Shown here piece after piece: positions 43,331 through 52,828 of a DNA stretch of 64,000 bases (the stretch's first letter is position 1; every line of letters begins with the position of its first letter). The notes beneath the pieces were generated by a model. It was not told the origin of the DNA and did not search any database. It saw nothing but the letters and a program-made list of their open reading frames with translations. A program made the position numbers and the translations under genes. This DNA is from Aliihoeflea sp023389195 (lineage in GTDB: Bacteria; Pseudomonadota; Alphaproteobacteria; Rhizobiales; Rhizobiaceae): positions 1 through 64,000 of the forward strand of contig JAEWET010000014.1 of the NCBI GenBank assembly GCA_023389195.1, read 5' to 3'.

Positions 43331-43431
43331 GCTCGGTTTCCAAAGGAGGCCGCAACCTTGCGGCCCTGCCATCTACTTCGGTCGGTCTGCCAATGGCGTG
43401 ATCCAGCCAGTTCAGCTAATTGGGGCAATTC

Positions 43432-43917
43432 ATGCTGCTCCTATCGCGCCTCTTCCTGTTCAGCCTTCTCATGCTGCCCGCGCTCGCCATGCTGGCGCCG
43501 CTGGTGCTCGGCGCGCCATGGCGGGTTTCGATCCGCCCGACCGGCGAGGCGGCGGCGGTGCTCCTGATCCTCGCGCTGGCGATCTCGCCGCTGAAGGCGC
43601 TGTTCGGCGCGACAGCCTGGATGCGCTGGCTGTTGCGCCAGCGGCGGGCGATCGGGCTTGCCGCGTTCGGCTATGCGGCGATCCATATGGTGGTGTTCAC
43701 GCTGTCGATCGGCAGTCTCGCCGACATCGTCGCGGGGATGGCCTGGGCGTCGATGTGGACGGGCTGGGCGGCATTCGCCGCGCTTCTCGTCATGGCGGCG
43801 ATTTCCAACGACCGGGCGGTGCGCGCGATGGGACGAAGCTGGAAGGCGGTGCAGCGGCTCGCCTATCCGGCGGCCTTGCTCACTCTTGTGCACTGGCTGC
43901 TTCTGACGCGCGACTAG
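43432..43917 (+). CDS. MsrQ-like ferric reductase transmembrane protein
   Basis: 161 aa with about five membrane segments. The pattern LALAISPLKALFGATAWMRW, then RRAIGLAAFGYAAIHMVVFT, WTGWAAFAALLVMAAISND and RLAYPAALLTLVHWLL matches MsrQ/YedZ haem proteins; the two His ligands are in AIHMV and LVHWL. MsrQ delivers electrons to periplasmic MsrP. No MsrP gene is next to it. ATG 43432 is preceded by GGGG; the divergent EamA gene lies 101 bases upstream. Confidence 0.65.
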   Translation: MLLLSRLFLFSLLMLPALAMLAPLVLGAPWRVSIRPTGEAAAVLLILALAISPLKALFGATAWMRWLLRQRRAIGLAAFGYAAIHMVVFTLSIGSLADIVAGMAWASMWTGWAAFAALLVMAAISNDRAVRAMGRSWKAVQRLAYPAALLTLVHWLLLTRD

Positions 43918-44015
43918 AGCGAGGCGATCATCTGGTTCGCACCGCTCGCGCTCTTGCAATTGGCGCGTCTGGCAACGAGTTTGCGTCGCAGAGATTCGAA
44001 CGGGAGGACGGGACG

Positions 44016-44993
44016 ATGAAGGCTGGCTGGTACGAGAAGAATGGCGAGGCGAAAGATGTGCTCGTCGTTGGTGAAATGGAAATGCCGAAGCCGGCCGCAG
44101 GCGAAGTCCTCGTCAGATTGATGGCCTCGGGCGTCAATCCATCCGACGTGAAGAGCCGGCGCGTCCGGCCGCTGATCGCGCCGCGCATCGTGCCGCATTC
44201 GGACGGCGCCGGCATCGTCGAGGCGGTGGGCGACGGCGTCGACCGAGCGCGGATCGGCGAGCGGGTCTGGACCTGGAACGGACAGTGGAAGCGGCCCTTC
44301 GGCACGGCGGCGCAGTTCATCGCCCTGCCGGCCGCGCAGGCCGTACGCCTGCCGGACAGCATCGATTTCGACGCCGGGGCGTGCATGGGCATTCCGGGCC
44401 TGACCGCGCTCCACGCCGTGAAGCTTCACGGCGGCATCGCGGGCAAGACGCTGCTCGTGACCGGGGCCGCGGCGGCTGTCGGCCACTATGCGGTGCAGAT
44501 GGCGAAGGCCGCCGGCGCGCGGGTGATCGGCACCGCCTCGCCTGCCCGACGCGACCATGCGCTTTCGGCCGGATGCGACGCAGTGATCGACTATCGCAGC
44601 GAGGACGTGGCGGCGCGGGTGAAGGAACTGACCGGGGGCAAGGGCGCCGACGGCATCATCGACATGGATTTTTCGTCGACGGCGGGACTGTTGCCGGGCG
44701 GCGTGCTTGCGCAGCACGGCAAGATCGCCTGCTACGGCTCGAACGTCGCCGGCGACGTGCCCGTGTCGTTCCCGGCGCTTTTGTGGGGGAGCCTCTCGCT
44801 GCAGGTCTTCGTTGTCTACGAACTGACGGCGCCGGAACGCGCGGCGCGGCTCGAGGAACTAACCGCGATGCTGGAGGCGGGAACGCTGAAGCACACGATC
44901 GGCGCGACGTACGGGCTCAACGAGATCGTCGCCGCGCATGAGGCCGTCGAGGGTGGGAAGGTGACGGGGAACGTGGTGCTGCGGATGCGGTGA
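44016..44993 (+). CDS. NADPH:quinone reductase / zinc-independent alcohol dehydrogenase family protein
   Basis: 325 aa. MDR superfamily layout: GroES-like N-terminal domain (MASGVNPSDVKSRRVRPLIA), then Rossmann fold with GKTLLVTGAAAAVGHYAVQM (near residue 145) and AGCDAVIDYRSEDV. No zinc ligand cluster is visible, so it is quinone reductase-like. ATG 44016 has GGGAGGA. It stands alone, convergent with the HigBA pair seven bases away. Confidence 0.85.
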   Translation: MKAGWYEKNGEAKDVLVVGEMEMPKPAAGEVLVRLMASGVNPSDVKSRRVRPLIAPRIVPHSDGAGIVEAVGDGVDRARIGERVWTWNGQWKRPFGTAAQFIALPAAQAVRLPDSIDFDAGACMGIPGLTALHAVKLHGGIAGKTLLVTGAAAAVGHYAVQMAKAAGARVIGTASPARRDHALSAGCDAVIDYRSEDVAARVKELTGGKGADGIIDMDFSSTAGLLPGGVLAQHGKIACYGSNVAGDVPVSFPALLWGSLSLQVFVVYELTAPERAARLEELTAMLEAGTLKHTIGATYGLNEIVAAHEAVEGGKVTGNVVLRMR

Positions 44994-44999
44994 GCGGTG

Positions 45000-45287
45000 C
45001 TAAGCGACCCGCCGCTCGACCTCGGACAACTCGCGCTCATCGACCAGCGCAAGATCGTAGTTGGACTGCAGGTTCATCCAGAACTGCGGCGTCGTACCGA
45101 AATATTTCGCAAGGCGCGCCGCCGTATCTGCAGTGATGGCGCGCGTTTCCCGAACGAGTTTCTCGATCCTGTCACGAGGAACGTGCAAGGCATTCGCCAG
45201 AGCGCCTGCCGACAGATCGTATTCGACAAGAAACTCTTCCCGAAGGATTTCGCCGGGATGAACCGGACGGGGCTTCAACTCAGACAT
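45000..45287 (-). CDS. higA: HigA-family antitoxin (XRE)
   Basis: 95 aa. RPVHPGEILREEFLVEYDLS is the typical HigA opening, followed by AGALANALHVPRDRIEKLVR, the HTH, and YFGTTPQFWMNLQSNYDL, the standard C-terminal motif. It neutralises the HigB toxin encoded just upstream and binds the shared operator. ATG 45287 is set by GAGG. Toxin first, antitoxin second is the HigBA order. Confidence 0.9.
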   Translation of the reverse strand: MSELKPRPVHPGEILREEFLVEYDLSAGALANALHVPRDRIEKLVRETRAITADTAARLAKYFGTTPQFWMNLQSNYDLALVDERELSEVERRVA

Positions 45288-45295
45288 CGTAGGCC

Positions 45296-45577
45296 TCAAT
45301 GATAGTCGACGATTTCAACGTCGTATGCATTTCCGTCCCGCCAAACGAAGCAGAGCCGCCACTGGTCATTGATCCGCACCGAATGTTGACCGACGCGATC
45401 CCCCTTCAGCGGCTCCAGATTGTTCGACGGCGGTACGCTCATGTCGGACAATGACGACGCGGCATCCAACTGCGCCAACTTGCGTTGTGCCCGCGCCATC
45501 AGATCAGCGGGAAAACCCTTCACCGACTTGCCGGCCCGGATCGCGGGAATGCGTTTGTCGCGGATGGAAGCGATCAT
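45296..45577 (-). CDS. higB: HigB-family toxin (RelE/ParE superfamily mRNA interferase)
   Basis: 93 aa from ATG 45577. The RelE-fold pattern is ADLMARAQRKLAQLDAASSL, SVPPSNNLEPLKGDRVGQHS, then RINDQWRLCFVWRDGNAYDV, VEIVDYH. HigB cuts ribosome-bound mRNA. The stop lies eight bases before higA. An inverted repeat upstream is a likely autoregulatory operator. Confidence 0.9.
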   Translation of the reverse strand: MIASIRDKRIPAIRAGKSVKGFPADLMARAQRKLAQLDAASSLSDMSVPPSNNLEPLKGDRVGQHSVRINDQWRLCFVWRDGNAYDVEIVDYH

Positions 45578-45584
45578 CTGATTT

Positions 45585-45601
45585 GTATCCTGTGAAGATA
45601 C
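45585..45601 (-). promoter_or_regulatory. Likely HigBA operator
   Basis: GTATC-N7-GATAC lies 8-24 bases upstream of the higB start, in the place where HigA binds. Confidence 0.45.
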
Positions 45602-45616
45602 ACCTTTCAATCCCCC

Positions 45617-47050
45617 CTACTGAAAATCGAACGCGCTCAGTCCCGTCACCATTTCGTCCAACCCCAATGGACGCGTGACAGGGGGTTCGGCGCGGGCGAG
45701 GCAGCCGGTGCGTTCGCAGAGGCGACAGGCGGGGCCGATGGGGACGGCGGCGAGCGTCTGCTTGCCGGCGCGGGGTTCGGCCGGGAGAGCGGAGGCGTAG
45801 ACGAGGTCGTCCTTGAAGGCGATGTCGCAGCCGATGAGGATCGCCGTGCGGCGGGGGCGTTCGGCGAAGGCGCCTTGCGGGCCTTCGAGCGTGCGGCAGA
45901 TGGTCAGGAACTCGGCGCCATCGGGCATTTCGACCGCTTCGACGAAGATCTGGCCGGGTTGGCCGAAGGCGGCGTGGACGGCGAGCTTGGGACAGGCGCC
46001 GCCGAAGCGGGCTTGCGGAAATCCTTGCGCTCCAGCGCGGCGGAAACGGTTTCCGGCGTGATCGATCTCGAGCATGAAGAAGGGCACGCCGGGCTGCGTG
46101 GCGCGGCCGAGCATCGTCAGGCGGTTCGCGGCCTGCTCGAAGGAGACGCCGAAGCGCGAGCGCAGGACGTCGATGTCATAGCGGGCGCGGACGGCGGCGG
46201 CGTGGAAGGCCTGATAGGGCATCATCAGGGCGTGCGCGGCGTAGCGGGCGAGCTCGAAGCGGGCGAGCCGGCGGGCCTCGTCGGTCGAAAGCTTCAACGC
46301 CTGCACCTCGGCGGCGATGGCGACGTTCATGCGGATGAGGCAGGCCTCCATCGCGACTTCGCGCAACTGGTCGAAGGGCGACAGGCGCTCTGAAATGAAA
46401 AGGCGCTGCGAGTGGCGGTCGTAGCGGCGGCGCCAGTTCGGCATGGTGGCCACCGGCAGCACCTTGACGACGATGCCGTATTCGCGGCGCATCCATTCCT
46501 TCAGCGCCGGCAGAAGCTCCTCGCCGCCGAGAAGCTTGTTGAAGGCTTCGGCCTCGTCCTCGATCTTCGCAAAATGGTTCGGGCGGCGCTCCAGCACCTC
46601 GCGGACCTCGTCGATCGGCAGGCGGGCGGCGGAGATCGTCGCCCTGCCCTCGCGTGCAAGCAGATCCGACAGGTCGGACAGGCGCTCGGCCTGTTCGCGA
46701 TAGGCACGGTAGAGCTTGACGACGGCGGCCGATGCGTTGGGCGCGCCTTCCGCCAGTTCGATCAGTTCCTGGTCGCCGGGAAGTTCGCCGGCGAGCAGCG
46801 GATCGGCAAAGGCCTCGCGCAATGCCGTCACGGCGCCTGCCCCCTCGCCCTGCAACTCGTCCGGCTCGATCTTGAAGACGGAGGCGAGCTTGAGGATCAG
46901 TTGGACCGTCAGCGGACGCTGGTTGCGCTCGATGAGATTCAAATAGGACGGCGAGATGCCGAGCGCCTCGGCCATCGCCGTCTGCGTCAGGCCCTTACCG
47001 TTGCGGATGCGGCGGATGCGCGGTCCGGCGAAGATCTTCTGGTCGGCCAT
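45617..47050 (-). CDS. ScfR/RamB-type transcriptional regulator (XRE + ImmA/IrrE-like + DUF2083)
   Basis: 477 aa. HTH at residues 10-65 (PRIRRIRNGKGLTQTAMAEA, then LGISPSYLNLIERNQRPLTV). A central ImmA/IrrE-like metallopeptidase-type region follows near 200-300, but the HExxH motif is absent (MEACLIRMNVAI in its place). A C-terminal DUF2083 region near 330-470 has a Cys cluster (CRLCERTGCLARAEPP). Family members sense short-chain acyl-CoA and control aceA, glyoxylate or methylcitrate genes. It is divergent from isocitrate lyase across 198 bases. ATG 47050 is preferred over 47083. Confidence 0.85.
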   Translation of the reverse strand: MADQKIFAGPRIRRIRNGKGLTQTAMAEALGISPSYLNLIERNQRPLTVQLILKLASVFKIEPDELQGEGAGAVTALREAFADPLLAGELPGDQELIELAEGAPNASAAVVKLYRAYREQAERLSDLSDLLAREGRATISAARLPIDEVREVLERRPNHFAKIEDEAEAFNKLLGGEELLPALKEWMRREYGIVVKVLPVATMPNWRRRYDRHSQRLFISERLSPFDQLREVAMEACLIRMNVAIAAEVQALKLSTDEARRLARFELARYAAHALMMPYQAFHAAAVRARYDIDVLRSRFGVSFEQAANRLTMLGRATQPGVPFFMLEIDHAGNRFRRAGAQGFPQARFGGACPKLAVHAAFGQPGQIFVEAVEMPDGAEFLTICRTLEGPQGAFAERPRRTAILIGCDIAFKDDLVYASALPAEPRAGKQTLAAVPIGPACRLCERTGCLARAEPPVTRPLGLDEMVTGLSAFDFQ

Positions 47051-47060
47051 TGACAGCGCC

Positions 47061-47189
47061 TTTACAAGGACGACAGTTGACAATTTTTACAGATTTACAC
47101 GCCTCGTCGGTCAATATCAACACAGCATGACCCGATTGGAACGCAGCTTTTGAGCAATTTCCTCGTTGTCTTTCGCAGCGCAATGTAAA
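47061..47189. promoter_or_regulatory. Divergent control region with repeated TTTACA motifs (scfR-aceA)
   Basis: TTTACA occurs at 47061, 47086 and 47094, and the inverse TGTAAA at 47184. The direct pair TTTACAGATTTACA is near the regulator start. These are candidate sites for the ScfR-type protein; the RamB site is a different but also AT-rich motif. Confidence 0.4.
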
Positions 47190-47248
47190 TCCAAAACAGA
47201 GCCGCAGCCGAAAGGTCCGGCAAACGAGTTACAAGAGTGGAGAACGAC

Positions 47249-48538
<1,290 letters not shown>

Positions 48539-48595
48539 CCAATAGCGGGCGGCGGATCATCGCCGCCCTGCCCTTCTCACCCAGGAGACACGGAC

Positions 48596-48832
48596 ATGAC
48601 ACCCAATACACGCGTCAAGGAACGGGCCGAGGAACAGTCGTCGGCCATGAGTGCAGACCAGCAGGCGGTCATCCGCATGGTGGCGAACGACCTCCACCGC
48701 CTCAACCAGTCGGTGATGAAGGCGGTCGAGGCCGGCGTCTCGGTCGAGCTGGTGCGCTCCGCGCGTCACCATGGCGGCGAAGGCAACTGGGGTGACCTTC
48801 TGATCCCGGTCGTCGTGACGAAGGGCAACTGA
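48596..48832 (+). CDS. Small conserved protein downstream of aceA
   Basis: 78 aa, soluble and helical, with a GGAG site. VIRMVANDLHRLNQSVMKAV, then EAGVSVELVRSARHHGGEGN and LLIPVVVTKG. Found behind aceA in many rhizobia as I recall; no function known. A hairpin terminator follows. Confidence 0.6.
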   Translation: MTPNTRVKERAEEQSSAMSADQQAVIRMVANDLHRLNQSVMKAVEAGVSVELVRSARHHGGEGNWGDLLIPVVVTKGN

Positions 48833-48851
48833 ACCCTCATTTGAGAGTCTT

Positions 48852-48876
48852 GCGCGCGGGCGACGCGTCCGCGCGC
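48852..48876 (+). terminator. Terminator-like hairpin after the aceA operon
   Basis: The stem GCGCGCGG/CCGCGCGC is followed by GCTTTCGTTT. The T-run is interrupted. Confidence 0.45.
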
Positions 48877-48950
48877 CGCTTTCGTTTAAGGAAATCTTTT
48901 CCAAACGGAATTTTGTAACCTGAAATTGTACACACGCTAAACGCAACCCG

Positions 48951-48979
48951 TTGACATACAACCTCAATGATCCACTATC
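48951..48979 (+). promoter_or_regulatory. Promoter of the receiver-like gene
   Basis: TTGACA, 17 bases, ACTATC. Good agreement with the housekeeping alphaproteobacterial consensus, about 50 bases before the gene. Confidence 0.5.
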
Positions 48980-49030
48980 CCCGTTGCCGGTTGTAGCCGG
49001 CGGGGGTTGGTTCGAACGGGGCGGTGGCGG

Positions 49031-49498
49031 ATGCAGGGGACGGACGGCAATAATCTTCCTCCCGAACGAACAGGCTACTCGCCGGCGCTGATGAGCCAGG
49101 GGCTCGACGGGGCTCTCGTGCAGATCGTCAGCTCGGCCCGCGTCAACGCGCTCGTCGTCTCCAAGATCGTGGAACGCTGCGGATTGAAGGCCTTCGCCAC
49201 CGGAGTCGGCGATGCGATGGCGCAGTACAGGGATCGCCTGCCCGGCACCGTTATTCTCGACGGCGGCGCGACCAACCGGGAATGCGACGATCTTCTGGAT
49301 GCCCTCTTGACCAGCGCCTGCGCGCTCAAGGGACGACCCGGCATCCTGTTCGTCGCCAGCCGGCATCTTACCGAGGATGAAGAGGCCGAGTTCGGCCCGC
49401 CGGATGCGGTGGTGGCAAAGCCGATCACGCCCGAATCGCTGCAGCCCGCCATCCGGCATCTCGTCGCGCGGCTTTCAGCGACTGCGGCGCGAAGCTGA
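49031..49498 (+). CDS. Atypical single-domain receiver-like protein
   Basis: 155 aa. The fold pattern is of a CheY-type receiver: SSARVNALVVSKIVERCGLK, PGTVILDGGATNRE (phospho-acceptor-like Asp), GILFVASRHLTEDEEAEFG, and VVAKPITPESLQPAIRHLV with the conserved Lys-Pro. The usual acidic pair at the end of strand 1 is missing, so phosphorylation may be weak or absent. The start is uncertain between 49007 and 49031. Partner kinase not adjacent. Confidence 0.55.
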   Translation: MQGTDGNNLPPERTGYSPALMSQGLDGALVQIVSSARVNALVVSKIVERCGLKAFATGVGDAMAQYRDRLPGTVILDGGATNRECDDLLDALLTSACALKGRPGILFVASRHLTEDEEAEFGPPDAVVAKPITPESLQPAIRHLVARLSATAARS

Positions 49499-49564
49499 CC
49501 ACCCTTCCAATCGCGGCGCTCCGGTGGCTATAATGCGGCCACTTTCAACGACTTCTGGTGATTG

Positions 49565-50998
49565 ATGCCTGCCCCCAAAAAGCAAGACCGCGCGGCCCCC
49601 AAGGCATCGCGGACGCGCACTCCCCAATTCATGCAGAACCTTCGCGGCGTGAAGAACTGGAAAGAGGCGGGCGGCTGGCTCGAATGGCGCGGCATCGAGG
49701 ACATCGAGTGCATCACGCCCGACCAGGCGGGCGTGGCGCGCGGCAAGATGATGCCGTCGAAGAAATTCACGTCCAACACCTCGCTCGCCCTGCCTTCGGC
49801 CGTGTTCATGACGACGATCTCGGGGCGCTACCCCGAAGACGGCAACGGCTTCGTCTATCCCGAGGACGATGGCGATCTGAAGCTGCTGCCAGACCTGTCG
49901 ACACTATCGGTCGTGCCGTGGGAGAGCGACCCGACGGCGCAGGTGATCTGCGACCTCGTTCACCAGGACGGGCGCATGGTCGAGTTCACGCCGCGCAACG
50001 TGCTGCGCCGCGTGGTGGAAGCCTATGAGCGCAACGGGCTGAAGCCGGTAGTCGCGCCGGAGATCGAATTCTATCTCGTGCGCAAGAACCCGGACCCGGA
50101 CTATCCGCTGGTGCCGCCGATCGGCCGCTCGGGCCGCGCGATCGCGGGCGGACAGGGCTATTCGATCGCCGGCGTCAACGAGTTCGACGAATTGATCGAC
50201 GACATCTACCATTTCTCGGAGGTGCAGGGCCTCGAGATCGACACGCTGATCCACGAGGAAGGCGCGGGGCAGCTCGAGATCAATCTGCGGCACGGCGATC
50301 CGGTGGAACTTGCCGACCAGGTCTTCCTCTTCAAGCGCACGATCCGCGAAGCGGCCCTGAAGCACGAAACCTATGCCACCTTCATGGCCAAGCCCATCCA
50401 GGGTCAGCCGGGCTCTGCCATGCACATCCACCAGTCGATCATCGACACGAAGACGGGCAAGAACGTCTTCACCAACGACGACGGCTCGGAAACGGAAACG
50501 TTCTACAATTTCATCGGCGGCCTGCAGCGCCATATGCCCAGCGCGCTCGTCATGCTGGCGCCCTATGTCAATTCGTATCGCCGGCTGACGCAGGCATCGG
50601 CAGCGCCGGTCAATACGCGCTGGGGCTATGACAACCGCACGACTGCATTCCGCGTGCCGCGCTCGGATTCGGCTTCGCGGCGCGTCGAAAACCGCATCCC
50701 CTCCTCGGACGCCAACCCCTATCTCGCGCTCGCCGCCTCCCTCGCCTGCGGGCTGATCGGCATATTGCGCGAGACGAAATGCGATGCGCCGACGGGGTCG
50801 AGCGTCAACGAGGACGAGATCGAACTGCCGCGCGGGCTGCTCGAAGCCGTCGAACTGTTCGAGGGCGACGACGATTTGCAGGGCATCCTCGGCACGCAAT
50901 TCATCTCGACCTATGCCGCGATCAAGAAGGCCGAGTTCGAGACGTTCATGGAAGTGATCAGCCCGTGGGAGCGGGAGTATCTGTTGTTGAATGTGTAG
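49565..50998 (+). CDS. puuA: Gamma-glutamylputrescine synthetase-like glutamine synthetase
   Basis: 477 aa. Glutamine synthetase fold: CITPDQAGVARGKMMPSKKF, VVAPEIEFYLVRKNPDPDYP, GAGQLEINLRHGDPVELADQ, then GQPGSAMHIHQSIIDTKTGK and NTRWGYDNRTTAFRVPRSDS, RRVENRIPSSDANPYLALAA. The gamma-glutamylputrescine oxidase gene is 480 bases downstream, so this is the better puuA candidate of the two in the window. The stop codon is the first triplet of an octamer repeat array. ATG 49565 follows TTG 49562. Confidence 0.85.
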   Translation: MPAPKKQDRAAPKASRTRTPQFMQNLRGVKNWKEAGGWLEWRGIEDIECITPDQAGVARGKMMPSKKFTSNTSLALPSAVFMTTISGRYPEDGNGFVYPEDDGDLKLLPDLSTLSVVPWESDPTAQVICDLVHQDGRMVEFTPRNVLRRVVEAYERNGLKPVVAPEIEFYLVRKNPDPDYPLVPPIGRSGRAIAGGQGYSIAGVNEFDELIDDIYHFSEVQGLEIDTLIHEEGAGQLEINLRHGDPVELADQVFLFKRTIREAALKHETYATFMAKPIQGQPGSAMHIHQSIIDTKTGKNVFTNDDGSETETFYNFIGGLQRHMPSALVMLAPYVNSYRRLTQASAAPVNTRWGYDNRTTAFRVPRSDSASRRVENRIPSSDANPYLALAASLACGLIGILRETKCDAPTGSSVNEDEIELPRGLLEAVELFEGDDDLQGILGTQFISTYAAIKKAEFETFMEVISPWEREYLLLNV

Positions 50999-51054
50999 GG
51001 GAGTAGGGGAGTAGGGGAGTAGGGGAGTAGGGGAGTAGGGGAGTAGGGGAGTAG
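50996..51054. repeat. Octamer tandem array (TAGGGGAG x7)
   Basis: Seven perfect copies of TAGGGGAG plus TAG, beginning on the stop codon of the preceding gene. The inverse unit recurs at 51440-51466. Confidence 0.95.
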
Positions 51055-51059
51055 AAGAT

Positions 51060-51434
51060 TTGCAGCACAGTGGACCGGTCAAGTCCTATCGCGATTGGAT
51101 CGTTTGGCAGCAGGCGATGGATCTCGCCGTGCAGGCGTATGACATGACGAGGAGTTGGCCGAAGGAAGAGCTCTATGGTTTAACGAGCCAGGTGCGTCGG
51201 TCAGCATCATCGATCGCGGCCAACATAGCCGAGGGCTACGGGCGCGAGACACGCGGCGCCTATCAGCAGTTTCTTCGGATCGCGCAGGGCTCGCTGAAGG
51301 AATTGGAGACCCATCTGCTGATCGCCGAGCGCGTGGGCTTGATCATGCGCGGAGCGTCCGCCGGAATTCTCGAAAGAACGGAGAGCCTCGGCAAATTGCT
51401 CCGCCTCCTAATCCGAAAGCTTTCGAGCGCCTAA
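51060..51434 (+). CDS. Four-helix bundle protein (S23/bAvd-like)
   Basis: 124 aa from TTG 51060, five bases after the octamer array. The family pattern is clear: DWIVWQQAMDLAVQAYDMTR, then LYGLTSQVRRSASSIAANIA, EGYGRETRGAYQQFLRIAQG and SLKELETHLLIAERVGLI. This is the S23/four-helix-bundle family (23S rRNA intervening-sequence proteins and Avd of retroelements are members). It forms pentamers in known cases. Function here is unknown. It interrupts the puuA-puuB pair and is flanked by inverted octamers, so it may be inserted. Confidence 0.8.
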   Translation: MQHSGPVKSYRDWIVWQQAMDLAVQAYDMTRSWPKEELYGLTSQVRRSASSIAANIAEGYGRETRGAYQQFLRIAQGSLKELETHLLIAERVGLIMRGASAGILERTESLGKLLRLLIRKLSSA

Positions 51435-51439
51435 CCCTC

Positions 51440-51466
51440 TACTCCCCTACTCCCCTACTCCCTCCC
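51440..51466. repeat. Inverse octamer array (CTCCCCTA, about 2.5 copies)
   Basis: Two full copies of CTCCCCTA plus a degenerate third. The reverse complement of the array at 50996, so the four-helix-bundle gene is bracketed by inverted repeats. Confidence 0.85.
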
Positions 51467-51477
51467 ACGAGCGCCTC

Positions 51478-52773
51478 ATGCCCCCCACCCCCTACCAATC
51501 CCCCATCTCCCCCGGCATCTCCTGGTATGAGGCGACGGTCGGCGCGCGGCCGGAATATGCGCCGCTGGACGGAAGCGTCACGGCCGATGTGGCGATCATC
51601 GGCGGTGGCTTTACCGGGCTGTCGGCCGCTGCGCATCTGGCGAAGGCGGGCACGAATGTCGTCCTGATCGACCAGCATCGCTTCGGCGACGGCGCGTCGG
51701 GGAGGAATGGCGGGCAGCTCGGGACCGGGCAGCGGGCCTGGGCGGAAGAGTATGAGGCCGAGCTTGGCTTCACGCGGGCCAAGGCGCTGTTCGATCTGGC
51801 GGAAGAGGCGAAGGCGCATCTTCTGGAATTTGCCGAGACGAACGGGATCGAGATCGACTTTCGGCCCGGCCAGATGTCGGTGGTTCACAAGAAGCGCTAT
51901 CTGAAGGATTACCAGGCGCATCCGGCGCTGATGGCCGAGCGCTTCGGCTATCCGCACATCACCTATATGGATGCCGACGAGACTGCCCGGCGGCTGGGAT
52001 CGACGCATTATCTCGGCGGCATTAGCGACACCGGCACCGGGCATATCCATCCCTTGAAACTCGTCGTAGGCACGGCGCGTGTGGCCGCTGCGGCGGGCGC
52101 TAGCCTTCACGAGAACACCCCCGCAACGAAGATCGAGAGCATCGGCGGCAAGGTGAGGATCACCACGCCGCGCGGTACGATCACGGCCGCAAAGGCGCTG
52201 ATCGCCGTCAATGCCTATGGCGGGAACCTCGAGGAAAAGAGCGCGGCGCATATCATGCCGATCGGCTCGTTCATCGGTGCGACCGTGCCGCTCGGCGACG
52301 ACAGTCCGGTGCTGCCGGGCGGCGAAAGCGTCGACGATTCGCGCTTCGTGGTGCGCTATTTCCGCAAGTCGGCCGATGGGCGACTGCTCTTCGGCGGACG
52401 GGAGATCTATTCGACGGGCGATCCGAAGGGCATCGCGGACCACATCCGGCGACAGATCGCCGAGGTCTATCCGGCGCTCAAGGACGTCGAGATCACGCAT
52501 CAATGGGGGGGCTATGTCGGCATCACCATGCCGCGAAAGCCCTTCGTGCGAGAGGTCATGCCAAACGTCATCTCGGCCGGCGGCTATTCGGGCCACGGCG
52601 TGATGCTGTCGAACTTCATGGGCAAGCTCTACGCCGAGACGGTGGCGGGCAATCGCGACCGGCTGAAGCTGTTCGAGGAACTGAAGATCCCGGCATTTCC
52701 GGGTGGGCGGGCGCTGCGGGCGCCGCTGATGTTCCTGGCGCTGAACTGGTATGCGCTGAGGGATCGACTTTGA
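51478..52773 (+). CDS. puuB: Gamma-glutamylputrescine oxidase-like FAD oxidoreductase
   Basis: 431 aa. DAO family: dinucleotide-binding VAIIGGGFTGLSAAAHLAKA (near residue 38), then DGASGRNGGQLGTGQR, and C-terminal GGYVGITMPRKPFVREVMPN, SAGGYSGHGVMLSNFMGKLY. PuuB oxidises gamma-glutamylputrescine in the second step after PuuA. The adjacent puuA supports the assignment over other DAO enzymes. A perfect terminator follows. Confidence 0.85.
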   Translation: MPPTPYQSPISPGISWYEATVGARPEYAPLDGSVTADVAIIGGGFTGLSAAAHLAKAGTNVVLIDQHRFGDGASGRNGGQLGTGQRAWAEEYEAELGFTRAKALFDLAEEAKAHLLEFAETNGIEIDFRPGQMSVVHKKRYLKDYQAHPALMAERFGYPHITYMDADETARRLGSTHYLGGISDTGTGHIHPLKLVVGTARVAAAAGASLHENTPATKIESIGGKVRITTPRGTITAAKALIAVNAYGGNLEEKSAAHIMPIGSFIGATVPLGDDSPVLPGGESVDDSRFVVRYFRKSADGRLLFGGREIYSTGDPKGIADHIRRQIAEVYPALKDVEITHQWGGYVGITMPRKPFVREVMPNVISAGGYSGHGVMLSNFMGKLYAETVAGNRDRLKLFEELKIPAFPGGRALRAPLMFLALNWYALRDRL

Positions 52774-52781
52774 CGTGAAAG

Positions 52782-52808
52782 AGCCGCCCGGCGTGCGGGC
52801 GGCTTTTT
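52782..52808 (+). terminator. Rho-independent terminator after puuB
   Basis: AGCCGCCCG/CGGGCGGCT stem, five-base loop, then TTTTTA. Confidence 0.9.
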
Positions 52809-52828
52809 AGTGTTCGCTGACGGAGGGC

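Noticed and set aside
43131..44015. Upstream extension of the quinone reductase frame by about 295 codons
   Set aside because: It runs through the MsrQ-like gene in another frame; GGGAGGA before ATG 44016 fixes the start.
50996..51054. Octamer array as a CRISPR
   Set aside because: Head-to-tail 8-bp units without spacers and no cas genes.
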